Source: JBEAUL01 sp041161475 (GTDB lineage Bacteria; Pseudomonadota; Gammaproteobacteria; UBA6186; Azoamicaceae). From it: a stretch of DNA of 11,493 nt. Numbering within the stretch: position 1 is the stretch's first letter; each line of letters opens with the position of its first letter. The notes under the pieces were generated by a model, which had not been told where the DNA came from, searched no databases, and was given only the letters and a program-made list of their open reading frames with translations. A program made the translations under genes and the position numbers. The DNA is taken from assembly GCA_041161475.1 (NCBI GenBank), contig JBEAUL010000010.1, positions 1 through 11,493 on the forward strand. The letters run 5' to 3'. This document shows, piece after piece, positions 1-6,435 of the stretch.

Positions 1-267
1 TTGAATGACCAATATTTTTAAGGCTGAGGCATCCATGATAAGGCCACCTGAAACAAGGGCAAGTGCAGAAATACCGATTAATACCCAAATAAAGTCAGAC
101 ATTTTACCTTGTTTGATAAACAGGCCACCACCGAACATGGCTGACCAGAATAAACTTGTTAAAGGCAAATAAGACCACAGAGACCAAAACTCTCTTACAT
201 AAATCAAGTCTGCTAACAGCAGTAAGATCCCCAAAACGACTCTTGTCATGACAGAAATTCCCCACAT
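1..267 (-). CDS. Small membrane protein of unknown function, 5' part only (runs off left edge)
   Basis: An open frame of 89 codons runs on the minus strand from an ATG at 267 to the window edge without a stop, so the C-terminus lies outside the window. The translation starts MWGISVMTRVVLGILLLL and is strongly hydrophobic. It shows about three membrane segments: residues ~3-24, ~33-50 (YLPLTSLFWSAMFGGGLFI) and ~60-87 (FIWVLIGISALALVSGGLI). A second in-frame ATG at 249 would shorten it by six residues. The upstream start has GTAGG eight bases before it and the downstream one has GGGGAA, so the choice is open; I took the longer. I do not recognise the family. It is divergent from the DUF3579 gene. 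The continuous frame, the RBS and the membrane pattern make it likely to be real. Confidence 0.6.
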   Translation of the reverse strand, partial: MWGISVMTRVVLGILLLLADLIYVREFWSLWSYLPLTSLFWSAMFGGGLFIKQGKMSDFIWVLIGISALALVSGGLIMDASALKILVIQ

Positions 268-464
268 AGTTGTATACCTACTTTCCCTAACCGGTGATAC
301 TTAAGCTCAATAGAATGTTAGTCAGCAACACTCCACCTGGTCCCTTTATCTAGACAGTTTAGCAGTATTTTTAGAAAAATTTTGACCTAGAGACAAACAC
401 CTAACAATTATATCTAAAATACTCTAGACTGCTCAAAGGATATTGTGAGAGGCTTGCTACATTC
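268..464. other. Divergent intergenic region with no clear motif
   Basis: These 197 bases separate the left-edge membrane protein gene (minus) from the DUF3579 gene (plus) and should hold promoters for both. On the plus strand TTGACC at 382-387 could be a -35 box, with AATTAT at 406-411 as a poor -10 at 18-bp spacing. TAAAAT at 415-420 is a better -10 but has no matching -35. No strong hairpin, tRNA or further gene is visible. Confidence 0.35.
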
Positions 465-764
465 ATGGCAAAAAAAGATGACTCCTCGAAAATTATCATC
501 GAAGGTGTAACAGAAACGGGTGAGACGTTTCGTCCGAGTGATTGGGCTGAGCGAGTAAGTGACAATTTATCTATTTTTAAAAATCAACGCGTGTACTATT
601 CTCCCTTATTAAGGCCCGCCATGCAAAACAATAACAAATGTGTGGTGCTAGATAAGTCGCTAAAAGAGTCTAATCCCGCCCTCTATCACCACATTCTTGA
701 ATTTGCCCGAAGCAATAAACTCAAGATTTGTGGTGAAGAAAACGAAAGAACAGAAAAAAAATAG
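465..764 (+). CDS. DUF3579 (PF12112) family protein
   Basis: This 99-residue soluble protein matches what I know of the DUF3579 family, small proteins common in beta- and some gammaproteobacteria with no assigned function. The signature parts are IIIEGVTETGETFRPSDWAERV near residues 10-31, the YYSPLLRP stretch near 44-51, the KCVVLDKSL strand near 58-66 and LYHHILEFARSNKLKI near 73-88. The length is that of a stand-alone member. The ATG at 465 has GAGAGG 12 bases upstream, a rather long spacing. No other start sits near the conserved N-terminus. There is no signal peptide or membrane segment. It appears to be a single-gene unit convergent with the clpB unit, 15 bases from the opposing stop. 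The family call is fairly firm; no role can be inferred from the neighbours. Confidence 0.85.
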   Translation: MAKKDDSSKIIIEGVTETGETFRPSDWAERVSDNLSIFKNQRVYYSPLLRPAMQNNNKCVVLDKSLKESNPALYHHILEFARSNKLKICGEENERTEKK

Positions 765-781
765 CGCTTCGACTACTTTTT
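754..781 (-). terminator. Possible intrinsic terminator for the clpB unit
   Basis: Read on the minus strand, an A5-G-TAG-(T bulge)-CG stem arm, an AAG loop and a CG-CTA arm are followed by eight T. The G pairs with a U as a wobble on this strand only; on the plus strand the same position is an A-C mismatch, so the element favours minus-strand transcripts. It lies immediately after the stop of the 93-residue gene (780) and overlaps the TAG stop (762-764) of the DUF3579 gene. The GC content of the stem is low, so strength is uncertain. Confidence 0.4.
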
Positions 782-1061
782 AACCTTGTTTAAAATGAAT
801 GCCTAACTTTGATAATTTAATTTTCGTATCCACTGTAGGTGCTGTCGATTTTATATCTGAAACAGACAAACCAACCGAATCAAGCTTAGACAGTAACACT
901 GCAGCTTTGCGATTGCTTTCAATTTTATTAAAATCTACCGCCTGCTTATGGCGATCTATCTCCTGAAATGCGTCCAAGCTAATACGCCCGTAATCTATTG
1001 CATTACGTCGGCCACTGTAACATTTTTCAGGAAAATCTTTTGCAATGTTATTTTTAGGCAT
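780..1061 (-). CDS. 93-residue hypothetical protein, downstream of clpB
   Basis: I do not recognise this protein. It is small, basic and soluble, with no signal peptide or membrane segment. It starts MPKNNIAKDFPEKCYSGRRN and continues with a helical, charged middle (LDAFQEIDRHKQAVDFNKIESNRKAAVLLSKLDSVGLSVSDI, about residues 29-70). The start is well supported: AAAGGAGA (1075-1068) lies six bases before the ATG, one of the best ribosome binding sites in the window. Only 24 bases separate it from the clpB stop and no terminator is visible between them, so it is probably co-transcribed with clpB and thereby heat-induced. That link is inference. It could be a small chaperone-associated or stress protein, or an unrelated passenger; the sequence does not say. 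Confidence 0.75.
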   Translation of the reverse strand: MPKNNIAKDFPEKCYSGRRNAIDYGRISLDAFQEIDRHKQAVDFNKIESNRKAAVLLSKLDSVGLSVSDIKSTAPTVDTKIKLSKLGIHFKQG

Positions 1062-1085
1062 ATCTTATCTCCTTTATCACACATA

Positions 1086-3662
1086 TTATCGTTTATCAAA
1101 ATATAATTCACCGCTTGGATTTAAGCGCACCTCAATGGTATCACCTGGATTAAATTTTCCACCCAATAAATCTTGGGCCAATGGATCTTCTAGTTGTTGA
1201 CGAATGGTTCGTTTTAAAGGCCTTGCGCCATATACTGGATCAAAGCCTGCACCGGCCAGCTTATCCAAAACAGGGGCTTCGACCACCAGATCGTACTGTA
1301 ATCCTTTTAATCGGTTTCTCAAGGTGTTGAGCTGGATATCGGTAATGGCTCGAATTTGTTCTTTTCCTAAGGGTGAAAAAACCACTATTTCATCGATTCG
1401 ATTAATAAACTCTGGCCGAAAATGTTGTGTGACGGTTTCCATCACCAAACCTTTCATTTCAGCATAACTGACTTTACCGGCCATGTCTTGAATCATGTGA
1501 GACCCCAAATTTGAAGTCATCACGATAATGGCATGACGAAAATCTACTGTTCGCCCTTGACCATCTGTTAAACGACCATCATCTAACACCTGTAATAAAA
1601 TATTAAAAACATCTGCATGCGCTTTTTCAATTTCATCCAGTAAAATAACACTATAAGGGCGTCTACGAACGGCTTCCGTTAAGTATCCCCCTTCCTCATA
1701 CCCCACATAGCCAGGGGGAGCCCCGATTAAACGCGCAACAGAATGCTTTTCCATAAATTCGGACATGTCGATACGTACCATTGCCGCTTCTGTATCAAAT
1801 AAAAAGTCAGCTAAGGCTTTACAGACTTCCGTTTTACCAACCCCAGTGGGCCCTAAGAACAAAAAGGATCCAACTGGTCGATTGCTATCAGATAATCCTG
1901 CACGTGAACGGCGTACTGCATTGGCTACAGCAAGCAGGGCATCTGATTGACCGACCACTCTTTTTCTCAGCCCTTGCTCCATATGTAATAATTTTTCGCG
2001 TTCTCCTTCTAGCATTTTACTGACAGGAATTCCCGTCCAACGTGACACCACTTCTGCAATCTCTTCTTCGGTCACTTTATTACGGAATAAACGCGTGGTT
2101 TTAACCGATACTTGGTTCGCAAGTTCCAGTTTTTTTTCTAATTCTGGTATTTTTCCATATTGAATTTCTGACATCTTAGCATAATTGCCTTCTCTTTGGG
2201 CTGCGCTTAACTCGAGCTTTAGCTGTTCAATTTTTTCTTTAATGGTGTTTGCCCCCTCTAAAGAAGCTTTTTCCGCATGCCATATTTCCTCTAGGGAACG
2301 GTATTCTTTTTCTCCCTCTGTAATTTTTTCTTCTAGTTGAGATAACCTTTTTTTAGACGGTTCATCTTTTTCTTGCTTCAATGCTTCCCTTTCAATTTTG
2401 TATTGAATAAGGCGACGCTCTAATCTATCCATTTCAACCGGTTTTGAATCGATTTCCATGCGAATAACGCTGGCAGCTTCATCGATTAAGTCAATGGCTT
2501 TATCTGGCAATTGTCTATCAGCAATATAACGATTAGATAACGTGGCCGCGGCTACAATCGCCGGATCGGTAATCTCAACTCTGTGATGCAATTCATAGCG
2601 TTCTTTTAAGCCACGTAAGATGGCAACTGTATCACTTTCTGAAGGTTCATTGACAAAAATAGGCTGAAAACGACGCTCTAATGCAGCATCTTTTTCGATA
2701 TATTGTCGGTATTCATCCAAGGTCGTTGCCCCCACACAATGCAACTCTCCTCTTGCCAGCGCAGGTTTTAACATATTGCTGGCATCCATCGCGCCATCGG
2801 CTTTACCTGCACCAACCATTAAATGCAATTCATCGATAAATAAAATAACTTCGCCTTCTTGTTTGGCTAAATCTTTTAAAACTGCTTTAAGACGTTCTTC
2901 GAACTCTCCACGATACTTCGCGCCAGCAACCAAGGCACCCATGTCTAACGCCAATACTTGCTTGTTCTTTAAACCTTCAGGCACCTCTCCGTTGATAATG
3001 CGTTGAGCCAAACCTTCTACAATCGCTGTTTTACCCACCCCTGGCTCACCGATAAGCACAGGATTATTTTTCGTTCTGCGTTGCAAGACCTGGAGTGTTC
3101 GACGAATTTCTTCATCACGCCCAATCACCGGATCGAGCTTTCCTTTCTTTGCTTTTTCACTTAAGTTGGTGGTATATTTTTTTAATGCTTGACGTAATTC
3201 TTCGGCGTTTGCTTGATCCACTTTGCCCCCTTGTCTTAATGCATCGATTGCTTTTTCCAGCTTAACAACGCTCAAGCCCATTTTCTTTAATAACCGCGCT
3301 AACGCACCCCTGTCTTCTTGTGCTGCAGCCAAAATAAACAATTCACTTGATATATAAGCATCTTTTCTATCTTGAGATAACTTATCCGCACGATTTAATA
3401 TCCATCCTAATTCAGGAGACATCTGTAAATCTGCTCTTCCTTCCACTTGAGGTAACCGCGCGATGGCTTCTTCCAATTCACGTTGTAAGAGGGATAAATC
3501 AACCCCTAGGCTAGACAGCCAATGCAACACGGCACTGTCACTGCTTTGAACAAAAGCCAGCATCACATGTAGAGGATCGATTGCAGGATTGTCTCTACCT
3601 ACAGCAATCGATTGCGCACTCACTAATGCATTTTGTAAGGAATCGGTAAATTTTGTTTGCAT
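1086..3662 (-). CDS. clpB: ATP-dependent chaperone ClpB (disaggregase)
   Basis: ClpB is the Hsp104-type AAA+ hexamer that works with DnaK/DnaJ/GrpE to pull proteins out of aggregates in the cytoplasm. At 858 residues it is full length (E. coli 857) and collinear with the E. coli protein. Visible parts in order: N-terminal Clp repeat domain (~1-145); NBD1 with Walker A GEPGVGKT (205-212), pore loop KYRGEF (249-254) and Walker B VILFIDE (272-278); coiled-coil middle domain (~400-525), which docks DnaK; NBD2 with Walker A GPTGVGKT (604-611), pore loop GYVGYEEGG (651-659), Walker B VILLDE (672-677) and the GARPLKR sensor-2 segment near the C-terminus. All catalytic residues appear intact. An AAAGGG-type RBS precedes the ATG. 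It sits 113 bases after pgeF and has its own heat-shock-type promoter. Confidence 0.98.
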   Translation of the reverse strand: MQTKFTDSLQNALVSAQSIAVGRDNPAIDPLHVMLAFVQSSDSAVLHWLSSLGVDLSLLQRELEEAIARLPQVEGRADLQMSPELGWILNRADKLSQDRKDAYISSELFILAAAQEDRGALARLLKKMGLSVVKLEKAIDALRQGGKVDQANAEELRQALKKYTTNLSEKAKKGKLDPVIGRDEEIRRTLQVLQRRTKNNPVLIGEPGVGKTAIVEGLAQRIINGEVPEGLKNKQVLALDMGALVAGAKYRGEFEERLKAVLKDLAKQEGEVILFIDELHLMVGAGKADGAMDASNMLKPALARGELHCVGATTLDEYRQYIEKDAALERRFQPIFVNEPSESDTVAILRGLKERYELHHRVEITDPAIVAAATLSNRYIADRQLPDKAIDLIDEAASVIRMEIDSKPVEMDRLERRLIQYKIEREALKQEKDEPSKKRLSQLEEKITEGEKEYRSLEEIWHAEKASLEGANTIKEKIEQLKLELSAAQREGNYAKMSEIQYGKIPELEKKLELANQVSVKTTRLFRNKVTEEEIAEVVSRWTGIPVSKMLEGEREKLLHMEQGLRKRVVGQSDALLAVANAVRRSRAGLSDSNRPVGSFLFLGPTGVGKTEVCKALADFLFDTEAAMVRIDMSEFMEKHSVARLIGAPPGYVGYEEGGYLTEAVRRRPYSVILLDEIEKAHADVFNILLQVLDDGRLTDGQGRTVDFRHAIIVMTSNLGSHMIQDMAGKVSYAEMKGLVMETVTQHFRPEFINRIDEIVVFSPLGKEQIRAITDIQLNTLRNRLKGLQYDLVVEAPVLDKLAGAGFDPVYGARPLKRTIRQQLEDPLAQDLLGGKFNPGDTIEVRLNPSGELYFDKR
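3219..3232 (-). promoter_or_regulatory. Internal translation start in clpB (short ClpB form)
   Basis: Codon 148 of clpB is GTG (3221-3219) and is preceded by AAGGGGG with a four-base spacer (3232-3226), a strong Shine-Dalgarno match on the minus strand. In E. coli, a GUG at codon 149 is the known internal start that yields ClpB lacking its N-terminal domain. The valine aligns exactly, eight residues before the RQALKKY segment in both proteins. The site, the start codon and the SD are seen directly; use in this organism is inferred. Confidence 0.6.
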
Positions 3663-3716
3663 ACGCTACCCTTTGTATAGACATTCACAGCATGAATACT
3701 GGTTTAACCTATTGTC

Positions 3717-3746
3717 AATATGGGTATGATAGCGCACAAAATCAAG
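3717..3746 (-). promoter_or_regulatory. Sigma-32 (heat-shock) type promoter of clpB
   Basis: On the minus strand CTTGAT (3746-3741) is followed after 15 bases by ACCCATATT (3725-3717). The E. coli RpoH consensus is CTTGAA, a 13-17 base spacer and CCCCATnTA, so the -35 differs at one base and the -10 at two (first and last). It would start transcription near 3710, leaving a leader of about 48 bases before the clpB ATG. It lies in the 113-base gap between pgeF and clpB, which explains separate heat control of clpB. A nearby TTGACA (3718-3713) has no convincing -10. Confidence 0.7.
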
Positions 3747-3775
3747 TATATAGGCAAACGAAGCGATGATATTGC

Positions 3776-4543
3776 TTATGCACGCCAAATTAAGGAAGCC
3801 ATGCGTCCCGTAGTTTTGTCACGCCGATAAGAATAAAAATCGTCTACTTGTTGGTAAGTGCAATACTTGCCACCTGTAATATGGTGGGGTAAAAGACCCA
3901 ATAACTGTAGGCGCTGTCTGGCTAAAGCATATAAATTACCCAGTATCTGATCTGAGTCAACCAGAGGCTTAAACACGGTCTCGTTTATATCAAAGCCCTG
4001 TTTATCGAACTCGGATACCACATCCCGAGAAACAATAAAATGATCGGGCCCAATCGCGGGCCCCAGCCAAGCAAGCAATTCATGACGATGATTTTTGGAA
4101 AAACGTTGGAGGGTTGCATCAATAACCCCCATCGCTAATCCACGCCAACCGGCATGAATCGCGGCAACCCAAGTACCAGCGGTATCACACAACAAAATGG
4201 GAAGACAATCTGCGGTTAAGACACCACAGACAATACGGGGTTGCGTGCTGTAGCTTGCGTCAGCCAATGGCGGAGAGGTTGTGGTGGAAATGGTTTCTGC
4301 ATCAATCACACATTTTCCATGCACTTGATTTAACCATCTCGGCTGTTCTGGCAATGTGGCATGTGTGGTCAATAAGCGACGATTTTGTGCGACGTGGGCT
4401 GGATTATCGCCTACATGTGCACCGAGATTTAGCGTATCATAAGGTGCAATACTCACCCCACCCCTACGACAAGTCGTAAAAGCATAAATGTTTGAGGGAG
4501 CTGCCCATTCAGCTGCTATCCATTGGGGCACGTTAATACTCAA
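3776..4543 (-). CDS. pgeF: PgeF/YfiH, multicopper-oxidase-like laccase-domain protein (peptidoglycan editing factor)
   Basis: This 255-residue protein belongs to the YfiH/DUF152 family, which in E. coli guards peptidoglycan composition and in other members acts on purine nucleosides. The metal/catalytic triad of the family is present: His75 in NQVHGK, Cys113 in LTADCLP and His130 in AAIHAGWRG. Other signature parts are NLGAHVGDNP (39-48), WLGPAIGP (159-166), and the C-terminal CTYQQ...FYSYRRDKTTGRMAS (228-250). The start codon is TTG: the bases TTGA are shared with the rluD stop (TGA), a four-base overlap that implies translational coupling. The VPQW segment right after the start matches the E. 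coli N-terminus and no ATG lies near, so TTG is well supported. The protein is cytoplasmic with no signal peptide. Confidence 0.95.
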   Translation of the reverse strand: MSINVPQWIAAEWAAPSNIYAFTTCRRGGVSIAPYDTLNLGAHVGDNPAHVAQNRRLLTTHATLPEQPRWLNQVHGKCVIDAETISTTTSPPLADASYSTQPRIVCGVLTADCLPILLCDTAGTWVAAIHAGWRGLAMGVIDATLQRFSKNHRHELLAWLGPAIGPDHFIVSRDVVSEFDKQGFDINETVFKPLVDSDQILGNLYALARQRLQLLGLLPHHITGGKYCTYQQVDDFYSYRRDKTTGRMASLIWRA

Positions 4544-5496
4544 AATACATTTGCCTCTGAGTCTTCTTTTAGGGCTAAGATCAATGCTTCCATGTCAACA
4601 GGACGTGGCACACACCAAGACATTGTCTCACCCGAGACAGGGTGTTGCAAGGTTAACTGCTTTGCATGTAAAGCTTGTCTTGGAAAAGTACGCAACATGT
4701 CTTGTAACGCTGGGCTGGCTTTCGGAGGAAAACGTAATCGTCCACCATAGGTTTTATCTCCCACAATCGGAAAATGCATATGTGCCAAGTGTACGCGTAT
4801 TTGATGTGTTCTGCCTGTTTCGAGCTGTACTTCCAATAAAGCATGATGGCGAAACTTAGATTGGATACGGTAATGGGTAATCGCTCTTTTTCCTTTATTT
4901 GAATCGAGTACTGCGCGCTTTTTTCTGTCTACTGGATGACGACCTAAGGGCAGATCGATGGTTGCGCCACTGACCGGAACGCCCCATACAACGGCTTCGT
5001 ACAAGCGTTTTATCGTGCGTAACTGCAGTGCTTCTGTTAGCCCATGATGTGCCTCTAAGGATTTGGCCACCACCATAATGCCTGTCGTGTCTTTGTCTAG
5101 CCGATGTACAATACCCCCTCTGGGCAAGTGTGCCAAGTCAGGGTAGTCATGGAGTATGGCATTGACCAGGGTACCAGTAGGACTGCCCGTAGCAGGGTGT
5201 ACCACCAAATTTTTTGGTTTATTCACAATCAGTATGTGTTCATCTTCGAATATTTTATCTAAGGGCAAGGGCTCTGGGGACCAGTCCACCGCCTTGAGAG
5301 GTGGCACTTGGATCTGAACCGTTTCTCCCCCGCTGACCCTGTCTTTACCACGCCATTGTTGCTGATTTACTTGCACCAAGCCTTTGTCGAGCCAAGCTTT
5401 TAGCTGTGAACGTGAGTAAGATGAGAAGAGGCGGGGCAAGGCTTGGTCTAGACGTAAACCGGCTAAATCGGGTGGGACTAAGGCTGAATCACTCAT
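4540..5496 (-). CDS. rluD: 23S rRNA pseudouridine synthase RluD (U1911/1915/1917)
   Basis: RluD converts three uridines in helix 69 of 23S rRNA to pseudouridine, late in 50S assembly. The 318-residue protein has an N-terminal S4 RNA-binding domain (~12-65, LRLDQALPRLFSSYSRSQLKAWLDKGLVQVN region) followed by the RluA-type synthase domain. The catalytic aspartate is Asp134 in GIVHRLDKDTTGIMVVAK, and the LETGRTHQIRVH and GDKTYGG segments are intact. RluD is preferred over RluA or RluC because of the length, the S4 domain and the neighbours: bamD on the other side and pgeF and clpB downstream is the E. coli arrangement. The ATG at 5496 is preceded by a purine-rich AGAAGAGAG. The stop overlaps the pgeF TTG start. 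Confidence 0.95.
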   Translation of the reverse strand: MSDSALVPPDLAGLRLDQALPRLFSSYSRSQLKAWLDKGLVQVNQQQWRGKDRVSGGETVQIQVPPLKAVDWSPEPLPLDKIFEDEHILIVNKPKNLVVHPATGSPTGTLVNAILHDYPDLAHLPRGGIVHRLDKDTTGIMVVAKSLEAHHGLTEALQLRTIKRLYEAVVWGVPVSGATIDLPLGRHPVDRKKRAVLDSNKGKRAITHYRIQSKFRHHALLEVQLETGRTHQIRVHLAHMHFPIVGDKTYGGRLRFPPKASPALQDMLRTFPRQALHAKQLTLQHPVSGETMSWCVPRPVDMEALILALKEDSEANVF

Positions 5497-5528
5497 TAGT
5501 TACTTAACTCTCTTCTTTATTAAAATGT

Positions 5529-5537
5529 ATTATAGCA
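5529..5537 (-). promoter_or_regulatory. Extended -10 promoter for rluD-pgeF
   Basis: The minus strand reads TGCTATAAT, a perfect TATAAT with the TGn extension that can replace a -35 box. Indeed no good -35 is seen 16-18 bases upstream, only an A-rich run. Transcription would start near 5522, giving a leader of about 25 bases before the rluD ATG. Confidence 0.55.
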
Positions 5538-5574
5538 ATCCATTATCCTCTTTTTTTGCCCCAACGAGAATAGG

Positions 5575-5602
5575 TTGACTTAGTGGCATTGATTCCTATA
5601 GG
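5575..5602 (+). promoter_or_regulatory. Sigma-70 type promoter for bamD
   Basis: TTGACT (5575-5580) is followed after 16 bases by TATAGG (5597-5602). This would start transcription near 5609, about 39 bases before the bamD ATG. It lies back to back with the rluD promoter in the 151-base divergent gap. The -10 has two mismatches, so the call is moderate. No other candidate in the gap is better. Confidence 0.5.
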
Positions 5603-5647
5603 CTAGCTGCAGGTTTTCGGTTATTTTTTTAAGGCCCAGATCGCAAT

Positions 5648-6424
5648 ATGCATGCTTTTCGTGTGACCCTCTCCTTGCTCAAACCCATCTGCCAGCAGGT
5701 CGGATTACTCCTCTTGTTTTTCTCATTGTCTGCCTGCGCAAGCAAGCCAAAAGACAAATATACCCATCTGTCTGCTGAGCAAATTTATGCCATGGGGCAA
5801 AAGAACTTAAAAAAAGGTCGCTATCAAGCAGCCATAGAAGATTTTGAGGGTCTTGAATCACACCATCCCTATGGCGACTATACGGATAAAGCACTGTTAG
5901 ATCTGATCTACGCCTATAACAAACAGGGGGAATCTGAAGCGGCGCTGGCAGCTGATGAACGATTTATTCAACTCTATCCCACACATCCCGATATTGACTA
6001 TGCCTATTACTTAAGGGGCATAATTTACTACGACCAAAACATGAGCATGCTATACCGTTATATCCCTGTCGATCGGAGTTATCGAGACAATGATCAAGCA
6101 GACAAGGCCTTTGAAAATTTTTCATTTTTAGTGAAGCACTTTCCAAACAGCCGTTTTGTGCCTGAAGCACGCCAACGTCTGATCTTTTTAAGAGAACAAC
6201 TGGCACAACATGAACTCCATATTGCAGAATACTATGTTAAACGTAAAGCCTACGTTGCAGTAGCAGAACGTGCAAACCACATTCTCACTCATTTTCAAGG
6301 CACTTCGGCGGTTATTCCTGCCCTCACACTGCTGAAAGAAGCCTATGTAGAGATGTCTATGCCAACCTTGGCAGAAGATGTCCAGAAAATCATTGATAAA
6401 AATAATCAACAAAACATATCATAG
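5648..6424 (+). CDS. bamD: Outer membrane assembly lipoprotein BamD
   Basis: BamD is the essential lipoprotein of the BAM complex, which folds beta-barrel proteins into the outer membrane. The 258-residue product opens with a 29-residue lipoprotein signal (Arg5, Lys12, hydrophobic VGLLLLFFSLSA) and a lipobox LSAC with Cys30. Residue +2 is Ala, compatible with sorting to the outer membrane. TPR-like helices follow, with the family segments IYAMGQKNLKKGRYQAAIEDFE, LLDLIYAYNKQGE, RFIQLYPTHPDIDYAYYLRG, VDRSYRDNDQADKAFENFSFLVKHFPNSR and AEYYVKRKAYVAVAERA matching E. coli BamD in order. It is slightly longer than E. coli (245). The ATG at 5648 has only AAGG 13 bases upstream, a weak RBS. It opens the plus-strand unit, divergent from rluD as in E. 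coli. Confidence 0.96.
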   Translation: MHAFRVTLSLLKPICQQVGLLLLFFSLSACASKPKDKYTHLSAEQIYAMGQKNLKKGRYQAAIEDFEGLESHHPYGDYTDKALLDLIYAYNKQGESEAALAADERFIQLYPTHPDIDYAYYLRGIIYYDQNMSMLYRYIPVDRSYRDNDQADKAFENFSFLVKHFPNSRFVPEARQRLIFLREQLAQHELHIAEYYVKRKAYVAVAERANHILTHFQGTSAVIPALTLLKEAYVEMSMPTLAEDVQKIIDKNNQQNIS

Positions 6425-6435
6425 GTCTTAATATC

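Noticed and set aside
1204..3006. Plus-strand open frames of 61-87 codons opposite clpB
   Set aside because: They are shadows of the conserved ClpB coding frame with low-complexity, biased translations.
4488..4859. Plus-strand open frames of 75-123 codons opposite rluD and pgeF
   Set aside because: They lie entirely antisense to well-conserved genes, have no family resemblance and no good ribosome binding site.
5603..5647. Regulatory hairpin or attenuator in the bamD leader
   Set aside because: The T-rich run at 5624-5630 has no convincing stem before it.
6425..6435. Tryptophan leader peptide or T-box before trpS
   Set aside because: The gap to bamD is only 11 bases, too short for either.
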